Source: Arthrobacter sp. V1I9
Lineage (GTDB): Bacteria; Actinomycetota; Actinomycetes; Actinomycetales; Micrococcaceae
Direction of reading: 5' to 3'
DNA length: 64,000 nt
Assembly (NCBI RefSeq): GCF_030817075.1
Contig: NZ_JAUSYU010000001.1
Span: forward strand, 434,001-498,000
The notes under the pieces were generated by a model that saw only the letters and a list, made by a program, of their open reading frames with translations, searched no databases and had not been told where the DNA came from. The translations under genes and the position numbers were made by a program. Of this stretch, positions 42,585 through 51,315 are shown piece by piece. The first letter of the stretch is position 1; the number at the start of each line of letters is the position of its first letter.

Positions 42585-43760
42585 GTGAAAGCACTGACAT
42601 GGCAGGGAAAGCGCTCGGTAAGCGTGGCAGAGGTACCGGACCCGGTGATCCAGGAACCCACGGACGCCATCGTCCGGATCACCTCCACCGCGATCTGTGG
42701 ATCGGACCTGCACCTGTACGAGGTCCTTGGCCCGTACATGCACAAGGGCGATGTGATCGGCCACGAACCGATGGGCGTTGTGGAAGAGGTGGGTAGCGCC
42801 GTCACCAATCTCCGCAAGGGGGACCGGGTGGTGGTCCCCTTCAACATCTCCTGCGGCCACTGCTACATGTGTAACCAGGGCCTGCAGTCCCAGTGCGAAA
42901 CGACGCAGGTCAAGGACAAGGGTTCCGGCGCTGCGCTCTTTGGTTTCTCCGAGCTCTATGGTTCCGTCCCGGGCGGCCAGGCCGAATACCTTCGGGTGCC
43001 CCACGCGGATTACGGCCCCATCAAGGTGGGATCCGAGCTCCCGGACGAGCGGTACCTGTTCCTCTCCGACATCCTCCCCACCGCATGGCAGGGCGTGGAG
43101 TACGCGGACGTCCCGCCCGGCGGCACCCTCGCCGTATTCGGGCTGGGGCCCGTGGGCCAGTTCGCCAGCCGCATCGGGGTGCAGCGAGGGCTCCGCGTCA
43201 TCGGAGTGGACCCCGTCGCAGAACGGCGGGACATGGCAGCGCGGCACGGAGTGGAAACTCTCGATTACGCCAAAGGTGTTGCCGACCAACTCCGGGAAAT
43301 GACGGCCGGAAGGGGCCCGGACGCGGTGATTGACGCCGTCGGGATGGAAGCCCACGGCTCACCTGTTGCCGGCTTCGCGCACCAGGCACTGGGACTCCTG
43401 CCCGACAAGCTCGCGCAGAAGGCGATGGAAACCGCTGGTGTGGACCGGCTCGCGGTGCTCCATACCTCCATTGACGCAGTGCGGCGTGGTGGAACACTGT
43501 CCCTGAGCGGGGTCTACGGTGGCCAGGCCAGCCCGATGCCGCTGCTGACCATGTTCGACAAGCAGATCCAGGTGCGGATGGGGCAGTGCAACGTGCGGCG
43601 CTGGACCGATGACATCCTTCCCCTCGTGGAGGACGACGCCGACCCGCTGGGTGTGATGGACCTGGTCACCCACCGCTCGGGGCTGGAAGGCGCGCCGGCC
43701 CTGTACGAGAAGTTCCAGAAGAAGGAAGACGGCTGCATCAAGGTGGTCCTCAACCCCTGA
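42585..43760 (+). CDS. Zinc-dependent alcohol/formaldehyde dehydrogenase family protein
   Basis: The product has 391 residues and belongs to the glutathione-independent formaldehyde-dehydrogenase-like subgroup. Catalytic zinc site: AICGSDLHLYE near residue 37, GHEPMG near 60; structural zinc cysteines at ISCGHCYMCNQGLQSQC (~96-110). NAD-binding GLGPVGQFASRIG near 180 and a long insertion near 230-270 as in that family. The GTG at 42585 follows AGGAAAGG. The downstream hairpin may end its transcript. Confidence 0.92.
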   Translation: MKALTWQGKRSVSVAEVPDPVIQEPTDAIVRITSTAICGSDLHLYEVLGPYMHKGDVIGHEPMGVVEEVGSAVTNLRKGDRVVVPFNISCGHCYMCNQGLQSQCETTQVKDKGSGAALFGFSELYGSVPGGQAEYLRVPHADYGPIKVGSELPDERYLFLSDILPTAWQGVEYADVPPGGTLAVFGLGPVGQFASRIGVQRGLRVIGVDPVAERRDMAARHGVETLDYAKGVADQLREMTAGRGPDAVIDAVGMEAHGSPVAGFAHQALGLLPDKLAQKAMETAGVDRLAVLHTSIDAVRRGGTLSLSGVYGGQASPMPLLTMFDKQIQVRMGQCNVRRWTDDILPLVEDDADPLGVMDLVTHRSGLEGAPALYEKFQKKEDGCIKVVLNP

Positions 43761-43762
43761 CC

Positions 43763-43825
43763 TGACCCAACTGGCTCGCAGTTAACGTCCCGAAACCGCG
43801 TTGTGGCGGCGCTAACTGCGGGTCA
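43763..43825. terminator. Bidirectional hairpin between convergent genes
   Basis: Outer TGACCC (43763-43768) pairs with GGGTCA (43820-43825), and inner GCAGTTAACG (43778-43787) with CGCTAACTGC (43810-43819, 9 of 10). TTTT follows to the right. The right arm contains the stop of the leftward lipoprotein gene. Confidence 0.65.
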
Positions 43826-44977
43826 GTTTTCCGGGCAGAGCTTGTTCAAGGCCTCCTGCGCCACATCCTGCATTTCAGAGATCAATGGGTTCAGCTCGAG
43901 GGTCGGCGGCGCGGGCGGGTACGCGACTGCAAGGGCCAGTTGCTTGCTGCCGTCCTCGCTGGTCACTGAAATCATGCCGTAGCCGTCGATGTCTCCGGGA
44001 AGGCCGTAGTAGAAGCGGTTGTTGCAGGTGTTGTTCCACCGCCGCAGGGCAAAGCCGTAATACTGCGAGTAGCCGCCCTTCATGGCCGTCACGGTGTCTG
44101 GTGACAGCAGCCTGCCCTGCAACAGTGCCGCGTAGAACCTGTTCACTTCCTCCACTGTGGACAGGACTCCGCCGGAGGGCAGCTCACCGACCCAGGCCGG
44201 CCGCGCCACGTCCAGCCGCTTTCCTTCGACGGTGATGTAGCCGTGAATCATGGTGGCTGGCGGGGACCCGCCGTCCAGGCGGGTATTCGCCAAGCCCAGA
44301 GGCTCCGCGATGTCAGCGGCCAGGACGGGCCCAATCCCTTTTCCGCGGACCCGTTCGACTATCAGGGCAAGGGCTGAGTAGTTCGAACGGGAGTAGTCGA
44401 AAATCCGCGCCAGCCGGCCGTCCCACGGTACGGTGGCGGCAAGGGCCAGTTGCCGTTCAAGGCTGAGCGGCCGGTTCATCGTCGCCTCCCAATTTCCGGA
44501 GGCCAGCCGGGGAACATAGAAGTCGGGGATTCCCGACTCGTGGGTCAGGAGTTGGCGGACTGTGACAGGCCCGGGTGGGTGCAGCACGGTTCCGAACTCA
44601 GGGAGATAAGTGCTGACTTCTGCATCCAGATCGAGCCTGCCCTCCTCCACCAGCTTCATCACCGAGACCGCCACCAGTGATTCGGTGATGCTTCCTATCT
44701 GGAGAGGATCCGCGATTGTCGCCGGTTCTTTTGACTCCAGGCTGCGGACTCCGGCAGCGTGCGTCCACGTGTTGTCACCGTTCCTGACGGCAATAAGGAC
44801 TGCAGGGGCGCCTTCCTCCAGCATCCGGGCACTGAAGTCCTTCAGAAGGGCGAAGGCCGGGTGGTCCGGCTCCGGGGGCGGTGGTTCCTCGATGCAGCCG
44901 GTCGAGGATGCCACCAGCAGGACCGAGCACAGGCAGGCTGCAACCCGTTTCCACGCACGTCTCCGGCGGATGCCCAT
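43823..44977 (-). CDS. Serine-hydrolase-type (beta-lactamase fold) lipoprotein with altered active-site motifs
   Basis: The product has 384 residues. The N-terminus is a lipoprotein signal (RRRRAWKRVAACLCSVLLVASSTGC; Cys28 lipidated). The rest has the beta-lactamase/D,D-carboxypeptidase fold (ITVEGKRLDVARPAWVGELPSGGVLSTVEEVNRF). All three active-site motifs deviate: SxxK is SITE (Ser96, Glu99 for Lys), YxN is YSR (Arg197) and HxG is LPG (Leu326 for His). It is probably inactive as an enzyme and may act as a penicillin-binding-like or cell-wall-binding protein. It converges with the dehydrogenase gene. Confidence 0.88.
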   Translation of the reverse strand: MGIRRRRAWKRVAACLCSVLLVASSTGCIEEPPPPEPDHPAFALLKDFSARMLEEGAPAVLIAVRNGDNTWTHAAGVRSLESKEPATIADPLQIGSITESLVAVSVMKLVEEGRLDLDAEVSTYLPEFGTVLHPPGPVTVRQLLTHESGIPDFYVPRLASGNWEATMNRPLSLERQLALAATVPWDGRLARIFDYSRSNYSALALIVERVRGKGIGPVLAADIAEPLGLANTRLDGGSPPATMIHGYITVEGKRLDVARPAWVGELPSGGVLSTVEEVNRFYAALLQGRLLSPDTVTAMKGGYSQYYGFALRRWNNTCNNRFYYGLPGDIDGYGMISVTSEDGSKQLALAVAYPPAPPTLELNPLISEMQDVAQEALNKLCPEN

Positions 44978-45000
44978 GGACCAATTTTCCCCCCGCTGAG

Positions 45001-45044
45001 TAGTGCCCGGTGTCGTTTTGACGCTCCAAAACGTCGTGGCACTA
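45001..45044. repeat. Palindromic intergenic element upstream of the lipoprotein
   Basis: TAGTGCC/GGCACTA and CGTTTTG/CAAAACG pair across this 44-bp block, in the gap between the lipoprotein start and the ureidoglycine aminohydrolase stop. It could terminate the leftward purine operon. The inner CGTTTT/AAAACG motif recurs at 52932-52960. Confidence 0.55.
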
Positions 45045-45069
45045 CATGGTTGGGACAGGGGAGGGCAGT

Positions 45070-45882
45070 TTAGGTGAGGCGGACCTGGCGGTTCATGTCC
45101 TTGTAGAGCAGGTACCGGAACTCGCCGGGGCCCCCGGCGTAGCAGGCCTGCGGGCAGAACGCGCGCAGCCACATGAAGTCGCCCGCCTCCACTTCCACCC
45201 AGTCGTTGTTCAGCAGGTACATGGCTTTGCCTTCCAGGACGTACAGGCCGTGCTCCATGACATGGGTCTCCGGGAAAGGGATCACGCCGCCGGGCTGGAA
45301 CGTCACGATGTTCACCTGCATGTCGTGCGCCAGGTCGCTGGAGTCCGTGAACCGGGTGGTCTTCCACGCGCCGTTGGTGTCCGGCATCGCCGTCGGCTCC
45401 ACTTCCTGGTCGCTGGTGACGAAGGACTTCGCCTCGTACCCCTCGAGCCGCTCGTAGGCTTTGCGGATCCATTGGAAGGACACGACGTCGTCCGAAACGT
45501 TCTCCAGCCCCCACTGGGAGCCGGCGGCAAGGTAGGCGTAGCCGCCTTCTTCGAGCTGGTGCAGTTCACCATCCAGGGTCAGGTTGACCTTGCCGCGGGT
45601 CACGAAGACGACACCTTCCACGCCGGCCTCGAACTCGGCCTTCGGGGCGCCGCCGCCCGGGCCGACTTCCACGATCAGCTGGGAAAACGTGGTGGCGAAC
45701 CCGGAGATGGGACGGGCGATGATCCACGACCGGGTGTTGGTGAAGCCCGGCAGGTTGCTGGTCACGATGTCGGTCATCACGCCCCTGGGAATGACCGTGT
45801 AGGCCTCGGTCACGATGGCCCGCTCGGTGGTCAGGTGGGTCTGCGGCGGCAGGCCGCCTTCGGGGGAGTAGTACTTGCCCAT
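45070..45882 (-). CDS. allE: (S)-ureidoglycine aminohydrolase (AllE/UGHY type)
   Basis: The product has 270 residues and two cupin domains. Motifs in the second half, HVMEHGLYVLEGKAMYLLNNDWVEVEAGDFMWLRAF, match ureidoglycine aminohydrolases, which release ammonia from (S)-ureidoglycine to give ureidoglycolate in the allantoin pathway. It is the last gene of a four-gene operon after malic enzyme, malate synthase and a CitE/HpcH-like protein, with an 8-bp gap to the latter. A terminator-like palindrome follows. Confidence 0.9.
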   Translation of the reverse strand: MGKYYSPEGGLPPQTHLTTERAIVTEAYTVIPRGVMTDIVTSNLPGFTNTRSWIIARPISGFATTFSQLIVEVGPGGGAPKAEFEAGVEGVVFVTRGKVNLTLDGELHQLEEGGYAYLAAGSQWGLENVSDDVVSFQWIRKAYERLEGYEAKSFVTSDQEVEPTAMPDTNGAWKTTRFTDSSDLAHDMQVNIVTFQPGGVIPFPETHVMEHGLYVLEGKAMYLLNNDWVEVEAGDFMWLRAFCPQACYAGGPGEFRYLLYKDMNRQVRLT

Positions 45883-45890
45883 GGGGATCC

Positions 45891-47168
45891 TTACTGGGAG
45901 TTGGAAGTGGTGGCCAGCCGTGGGTGGGCCAGTGCAGTGAGTTGGGGGATTCCGACGCCGGCGAGCGCCTGGACTTCATGGGCACCTACGGCGCCGCACT
46001 GGACGCCGCGCAGCACGAACGCTGCCAGTGCGCGGGCGGTGGCGGGTTCGTCCATCACGCCGCCTTCGGTCCGTTCGACGTAGTTGCGCAGGCGGGCTGC
46101 GGCGGCGGGCAGGCCCTGCCGGTAGAAGGCGTAGGTGGCGGCGAACCGGCTGGGGAGCTGGGCCGGGTGCAGGTCCCATCCCTGGTAGTAGCCGCGCTCC
46201 AGGGATCGCCGGACGAGACGCCCGTGCAGCTGCCAGGCGTTCTCCACGTTGTCGCCCACCGGGATGATGTTGGTGGATCCGTCGGAGAGCCGAATGCCGG
46301 TGCCGGCTACTGCCAGCTGCATGACTTCCTTGGCGAAGTCCGCCACCGGGTGCTCCATGGACTGGTATTCGGCGGAAATCTGGAGTGACGCCGAGTAGTC
46401 GTAGGTGCCGTAATGCAGGCCGCTGATCCGGCCGGGCACGGCATGCGGCAGCTGCGCCACCGGGGAGGTGCCCTCGGGTCCGAGGATCAGCTGCGGCGTC
46501 TCCACCTGGACCTCGAAGCGGAGCCGCCCTGCCGGAAGCGAGTGCACTTCCTCCAGCCGCGAGACGGCGTAATCCATCGCCTGGACCTGGGCCACCGTGG
46601 TGACCTTGGGCAGGGTCAGGATTAGCCCTTCCGGCAGCTCGCCGGCCGCGGAGAGCCCGGAAACGAACAGGTCAAGCGTCCGCAACCCGCGCGACCGTGT
46701 CGGCGCCTCAAAACACTTGAAGCGGATCCCGATGAACGGGGGAGCGGAGCCGGCAGCGACGGCGGCGGCCACAGCGGATGCCGCAGCAACCGCGGCGGCA
46801 TCCTCGGCGTCGTCGCCCCTGTCCCCGAAGCCGTCCTCAAAATCGAGCCGCAGGTCCTCGATCGGTTCGCTGGCAAGTTTTGCCTCCACGCGGGAGGCAA
46901 CGGCCCCGGCGAGGCCGGTGTCCTGGCCGAGCAGCGCACCGAGTTTTTCCAGCCCGCCGTGCGCGGCCGCGGTGGCCAGCGCCTCGGCGCCCCAGTCGGC
47001 AGCGAGCGACGGCGTGAACCGGTCTGCGGGGACGTACACCGTGTGGACGGGCTGGCGGGAGCCGTCGTCGCCCGGGTAGTTCTGCTCCAGCAGGCGGTCC
47101 GTGGGGGCCAGCTGCCCATCGATGTGCGCGAGGTCCCCCGGGGACAGCGAAGGCTTTGGTCCAGCCAT
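45891..47168 (-). CDS. Aldolase/citrate-lyase-like protein (DUF6986 type), unknown reaction
   Basis: The product has 425 residues. The pattern LRLDFEDGFGDRGDDAEDAA near residue 110, IGIRFKCFEAPTRSRG and RFEVQVETPQLILGPEG, followed by GLHYGTYDYSASLQISAEY, is a CitE/HpcH-like TIM barrel with acidic metal ligands in 'VETP' and 'TYD'. These enzymes make or break C-C bonds of 2-oxo or CoA substrates. It starts three bases after the malate synthase stop and ends eight bases before the ureidoglycine aminohydrolase start. The specific reaction is unknown; a glyoxylate-forming lyase is a candidate. Confidence 0.85.
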   Translation of the reverse strand: MAGPKPSLSPGDLAHIDGQLAPTDRLLEQNYPGDDGSRQPVHTVYVPADRFTPSLAADWGAEALATAAAHGGLEKLGALLGQDTGLAGAVASRVEAKLASEPIEDLRLDFEDGFGDRGDDAEDAAAVAAASAVAAAVAAGSAPPFIGIRFKCFEAPTRSRGLRTLDLFVSGLSAAGELPEGLILTLPKVTTVAQVQAMDYAVSRLEEVHSLPAGRLRFEVQVETPQLILGPEGTSPVAQLPHAVPGRISGLHYGTYDYSASLQISAEYQSMEHPVADFAKEVMQLAVAGTGIRLSDGSTNIIPVGDNVENAWQLHGRLVRRSLERGYYQGWDLHPAQLPSRFAATYAFYRQGLPAAAARLRNYVERTEGGVMDEPATARALAAFVLRGVQCGAVGAHEVQALAGVGIPQLTALAHPRLATTSNSQ

Positions 47169-47171
47169 GCC

Positions 47172-48770
47172 TCAGCCCACCAGTTCGTAGGCCGGGGTGG
47201 TGAGGAAGTCCGTGTAATCCTCCGAGAGACAGATGTCCCCGATCAATGCGCTGGCCGGCTGGTAGTAGCGGCGGAAGGCCTCGTCGCCCACCTCCGTGCG
47301 CAGGCGTTCCGTTTCCTCGCCCAGGATCCGCTCCACCAGCTCGCGGGTGACGGTGTTGCCGGTGTCAGCGAGCACTGACTTGTTCCGGATTTGCTGCCAC
47401 ACCTGCGAGCGGGAGATTTCCGCGGTGGCGGCGTCCTCCATCAGGTTGTGGATGGCCACGGCGCCGTTTCCGGACAGCCACACGGCGGTGTAGGCAACGG
47501 CGACGTACAAGTTGAGCCGTAAGCCCGACTCAGTCACCTGCCCGTCAGCGGAGGCCACATCCAGGAGCTGCTCCGCAGTGACGGAAACTTCCGGGCGCTG
47601 CTTGTCCAGTTGGTTTGGCTTGTTGCCGAGCACTGAGTCGAAGACTTCGCGGCAGGTGGGGACGAGGTCCGGGTGCGCAACCCATGAACCGTCGAAGCCG
47701 TCGTTAGCCTCGCGGGTCTTGTCAGCGCGAACCTTGGCGAAGGCCGCCTCGGTGACCTCGGGGTGCCGGCGGTTGGGGATGACGGCGGCCATGCCGCCCA
47801 TCGCGAAGGCACCGCGCTTGTGACAGGTCTTGACCAGCAGTTCGGTGTAGGCGCGCATGAACGGTGCGGTCATGACAACCGAGGCACGGTCCGGGAGCAC
47901 AAACTCCTCGCCTGCATCGCGGAAGTACTTGATGATGCTGAAGAGGTAGTCCCAGCGGCCGGCGTTGAGGCCCGAGGCGTGGTCCCGCAGCTCGTACAGG
48001 ATTTCGTCCATTTCGAAGGCAGCGGGGATGGTCTCAATCAGGACGGTGGCACGGACGGTGCCCTGGTTCAGTCCGAGGTAATCCTGGGCAAAAACAAAGA
48101 CGTCGTTCCAGAGCCGCGCCTCCAGGTGGCTCTCCATCTTGGGCAGGTAGTAGTACGGGCCCTGCCCGTTGAGGACCAGCTGCTTGGCCACATGGAAGAA
48201 GTGCAGGCCGAAGTCCACCAGAGCGCCCACGCCGGGTTCGCCGTTGATCAGCAGGTGCTTCTCCGGCATGTGCCAGCCGCGGGGGCGGGCCACCACGACG
48301 GCGAGCGGGGCGTCGGTGCGGAGCCTGTATTCCTTGCCCTCGTCCGAGGTGTGGCTGAGGGTGCCCTGGGCGGCGTCGCGGAGATTCAGGATGGCGTCGA
48401 CGACGTTGCCCCAGGTGGGTGTGCTGGCATCCTCGAGATCCGCGAGCCACACCTTGGCGCCTGAGTTCAGTGCATTGATGGCCATCTTCGCCGGTGAGGC
48501 GGGCCCGGTCATCTCAACCCGGCGGTCCTGCAAAGCTGCCGGTGCGGGCGCAACCTTCCAGTCGCCGTCGCGCACGTCCTGCGTTTCCGGCAGGAAGTCC
48601 AGCTTGCCCGTCTCCGCCACGCGCTGGCGCTTGGCGGCCCGGGCGGCCAGGAGTTCGTTGCGGGTGCCGGCGAAGCGTGTGTGCAGCTCCTCCACGAAGG
48701 CCAGCGCCTTGGGGGTAAGGATCTCCTCTGCGCGGTTGATGGGCCGGGGATCTGTGACAGTGATGGCCAT
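47172..48770 (-). CDS. aceB: Malate synthase A
   Basis: The product has 532 residues, matching the usual malate synthase A length. It condenses glyoxylate with acetyl-CoA to malate. Conserved segments: LADLEDASTPTWGNVVDAILNLRDA (acidic metal site), RPRGWHMPEKHLLINGEP, YYYLPKMESHLEARLWNDVF and MGGMAAVIPNR. The ATG at 48770 follows AGGACC. It is the second gene of the operon headed by malic enzyme, so glyoxylate from purine breakdown can enter central metabolism directly. Confidence 0.95.
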   Translation of the reverse strand: MAITVTDPRPINRAEEILTPKALAFVEELHTRFAGTRNELLAARAAKRQRVAETGKLDFLPETQDVRDGDWKVAPAPAALQDRRVEMTGPASPAKMAINALNSGAKVWLADLEDASTPTWGNVVDAILNLRDAAQGTLSHTSDEGKEYRLRTDAPLAVVVARPRGWHMPEKHLLINGEPGVGALVDFGLHFFHVAKQLVLNGQGPYYYLPKMESHLEARLWNDVFVFAQDYLGLNQGTVRATVLIETIPAAFEMDEILYELRDHASGLNAGRWDYLFSIIKYFRDAGEEFVLPDRASVVMTAPFMRAYTELLVKTCHKRGAFAMGGMAAVIPNRRHPEVTEAAFAKVRADKTREANDGFDGSWVAHPDLVPTCREVFDSVLGNKPNQLDKQRPEVSVTAEQLLDVASADGQVTESGLRLNLYVAVAYTAVWLSGNGAVAIHNLMEDAATAEISRSQVWQQIRNKSVLADTGNTVTRELVERILGEETERLRTEVGDEAFRRYYQPASALIGDICLSEDYTDFLTTPAYELVG

Positions 48771-48807
48771 TTCTGGTCCTTTCCTTGTGCTGAAGTCAGG
48801 CGGTGAA

Positions 48808-50244
48808 TCAGGCGCTGGCCAGGGCGGCTTCGGGTGCCGGTGCTGCTGCGGCGGCAACGCTGGCGTTGTGGGCGGCGGCGGCCACTGCGGAGGCAACATC
48901 GGCGGCGACATGGGGATCGAAGACGCTGGGGATAATGTAGCTGGCATTGAGCTCGTCGTCAGCTACCCGGTTGGCGATTGCCTCCGCGGCGGCCACCAGC
49001 ATCTCCGGGGTGATGTCCGAGGCCCCGGCGTCGAGCAGGCCGCGGAAGAAGCCGGGGAAGGCGAGCACGTTGTTGATCTGGTTGGGGAAGTCGCTCCGGC
49101 CGGTGGCCACCACGGCCGCATGGCGCGATGCGATGACGGGATCGATTTCCGGCGTGGGGTTGGCCATGGCGAACACGATGGCGTCCTGGGCCATGGCGGC
49201 CACCTGTTCCTCGCCGATGACGTGCGGGGCGCTGACGCCGATGAACACGTCAGCACCCACGAGCGCTTCGTGGAGGGTGCCGGCGAAGCCTTCCTCGTTG
49301 GTGTTCGCCGCGATCCAGCTGCGGTGCTCGTCGCTGTAGGTTTCACCCGCGTGGATGGCGCCGGAGCGGCCTGCGGCGATGATGTGCCGGGCGCCCTGTG
49401 CCTTGAGGAGCTGGATGATGGCGGAACCGGCCGCGCCGACGCCGGAGACGACGATCCGGACCTCATCGAGCTTCTTGCCCACCACGCGGAGTGCGTTGAC
49501 CAGGGCAGCGAGGGTGACGATGGCGGTGCCGTGCTGGTCATCGTGGAACACCGGGATGTCCAGTTCCTCGCGGAGCCGGTTCTCGATTTCAAAGCAGCGC
49601 GGAGCGGCGATGTCCTCAAGGTTCACGCCGCCGTAGACGGGTGCGAGTGCCTTGACGATCCGGATGATCTCTTCGGTGTCCTGCGTATCGAGGCAGACGG
49701 GCCAGGCGTCCACGTTGGCGAACTGCTTGAACAGGGCGGCCTTGCCCTCCATCACGGGCAGTGCCGCGGCGGGGCCGATGTTGCCCAATCCCAGCACGGC
49801 GGATCCGTCCGTGACGACGGCGATGGTGTTGCGTTTGACGGTCAGGTTGCGGGCAGCTGCGGGATCCTCGGCGATGGCGAGGCAGACGCGGGCGACGCCG
49901 GGAGTGTAGGCGCGGGAGAGATCGTCACGGTTGCGCAGGGCTACTTTGGGGACCACCTCGAGCTTGCCGCCGAGGTGCATCAGGAAGGTGCGGTCCGAGA
50001 CGTGTTGGACCGTGACGCCGTCGAGCGCGTTGAGGGCGTCCATGACCCTGCCGGCGTGCTCGTCGTCGGTGGTGTTGCAGGTGACGTCGACAACCAGGGT
50101 CTCGTGGTGGGACTCGCTGACGTCCAGGGCGGTGATGGCGGCGCCGGCGGCGCCCACGGCCGCGGCGAGCTCGCTGGTGGCGCTGAAGCTAGACGGTGCT
50201 TCCACGCGCAGGGTGATCGAATTTCCGGGGCTGGGGTTCGCCAT
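48808..50244 (-). CDS. NAD-dependent malic enzyme with N-terminal ACT domain
   Basis: The product has 478 residues. Residues ~1-75 form an ACT-like regulatory domain ([29 protein letters not shown]). The rest is malic enzyme: [63 protein letters not shown] and [21 protein letters not shown]. It converts malate to pyruvate and CO2 with NAD(P)+. It starts the four-gene operon (37 bp before aceB) that ends in ureidoglycine aminohydrolase, an unusual link of C4 metabolism to purine breakdown. Confidence 0.93.
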   Translation of the reverse strand: MANPSPGNSITLRVEAPSSFSATSELAAAVGAAGAAITALDVSESHHETLVVDVTCNTTDDEHAGRVMDALNALDGVTVQHVSDRTFLMHLGGKLEVVPKVALRNRDDLSRAYTPGVARVCLAIAEDPAAARNLTVKRNTIAVVTDGSAVLGLGNIGPAAALPVMEGKAALFKQFANVDAWPVCLDTQDTEEIIRIVKALAPVYGGVNLEDIAAPRCFEIENRLREELDIPVFHDDQHGTAIVTLAALVNALRVVGKKLDEVRIVVSGVGAAGSAIIQLLKAQGARHIIAAGRSGAIHAGETYSDEHRSWIAANTNEEGFAGTLHEALVGADVFIGVSAPHVIGEEQVAAMAQDAIVFAMANPTPEIDPVIASRHAAVVATGRSDFPNQINNVLAFPGFFRGLLDAGASDITPEMLVAAAEAIANRVADDELNASYIIPSVFDPHVAADVASAVAAAAHNASVAAAAAPAPEAALASA

Positions 50245-50455
50245 TGAATGTCCTCCTGTTGGGCCCGGTACGGGCAGCTGTTGAATCCGAATGTTTTCGT
50301 ATTATGGATATTATTATCTACTTTGTGGAATTACAAGCCCTCATGTTCCTTCATCGCTTCCGTTAAGCCTGTGCTGTATCTTGAGAGCATTAGGGCAATT
50401 CTTTTCACGATGCGGATAAGACTTGTCGGAATCCGAGTCCACAGGAGACTGGTAC

Positions 50456-51211
50456 ATGGCTGAAAAAGCCGCAGGCGGCGTCCAATCCGTTGAGCGCGTC
50501 TTCGAACTGCTGGAACTGATCACGGATGCAGGCGGGGATGTCACCCTCAGCGAACTGTCCTCCTCCACCGACCTGCCGCTGCCCACGATCCACCGCCTGC
50601 TGCGCACGCTGGTGTCGCTGGGTTACATCCGCCAGCTCCCCAACCGGCGGTATGCCCTGGGCCCGCGGCTCATCCGGCTGGGCGAAGGGGCCAACAAGCA
50701 GCTCGGCGCCGTGGCGCGCCCGCAGCTGAAAACGCTGGTGGACAGGCTGGGCGAAACCTCCAACATGGCCGTGCTCGACTCGGACATGGTGATTTACGTG
50801 GCGCAGGTGCCGTCGCTGCACTCGATGCGCATGTTCACCGAGGTGGGCCGGCGCGCCCATACCCACGCCACCGGCGTCGGCAAAGCCATCCTGGCCCAGC
50901 TCGACGACGATACGGTCCGCGGCATCGTCACCCGCGCCGGGATGCCCACCCCCACGGCGAAGAGCATCGGCGACGTCGATGAGCTTCTGGCCGACCTCAA
51001 GCTCATCCGGGAACGCGGCTACTCCATCGACGAGGAGGAGCAGGAGTTGGGTGTCCGCTGCTTCGCCATGGCCGTGCCCAACGCCCCCACCCCTGCCGCC
51101 ATTTCTGTTTCCGGGCCGGTGTCCCGGGTGGACGAAAACTTCGCCGACAAAGCCGTGCCCATCCTCCGCGAAGCCGCCGAGGCGATCTCCCTGGAGCTCA
51201 ACCGCACCTGA
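50456..51211 (+). CDS. IclR-family regulator, AllR-like
   Basis: The product has 251 residues. An N-terminal winged helix (DVTLSELSSSTDLPLPTIHRLLRTLVSLGYIRQL) is followed by the IclR effector domain (TSNMAVLDSDMVIYVAQVPSLHSMRMFTEVGRRAHTHATGVGKAILAQ, then RGYSIDEEEQELGVRCFAMAVP). The second block resembles AllR, the glyoxylate-sensing repressor of allantoin genes. The ATG at 50456 follows AGGAGA. It is divergent from the malic enzyme operon and most likely regulates the purine island. The 211-bp gap is AT-rich. Confidence 0.92.
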   Translation: MAEKAAGGVQSVERVFELLELITDAGGDVTLSELSSSTDLPLPTIHRLLRTLVSLGYIRQLPNRRYALGPRLIRLGEGANKQLGAVARPQLKTLVDRLGETSNMAVLDSDMVIYVAQVPSLHSMRMFTEVGRRAHTHATGVGKAILAQLDDDTVRGIVTRAGMPTPTAKSIGDVDELLADLKLIRERGYSIDEEEQELGVRCFAMAVPNAPTPAAISVSGPVSRVDENFADKAVPILREAAEAISLELNRT

Positions 51212-51250
51212 CGCACCCAAGCGGCATCCCGCCGTCGTACAAAACACGTG

Positions 51251-51303
51251 AAATGGCAGTTCACCGCAGTGCCCGGAAGGAACATTGCGGTGAACTGTCA
51301 TTT
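51251..51303. terminator. Long imperfect hairpin between IclR gene and permease
   Basis: An 18-bp stem with one mismatch (51251-51268 with 51286-51303) lies in the gap between the convergent IclR and permease genes. It can terminate transcripts from either side. Confidence 0.65.
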
Positions 51304-51315
51304 GGCGCGGGGTTG

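Noticed and set aside
48169..50247. 692-codon open frame on the plus strand over malate synthase and malic enzyme
   Set aside because: Mirrors the third-codon GC bias of the real minus-strand genes; repetitive composition (GDG, GAG) without domains.
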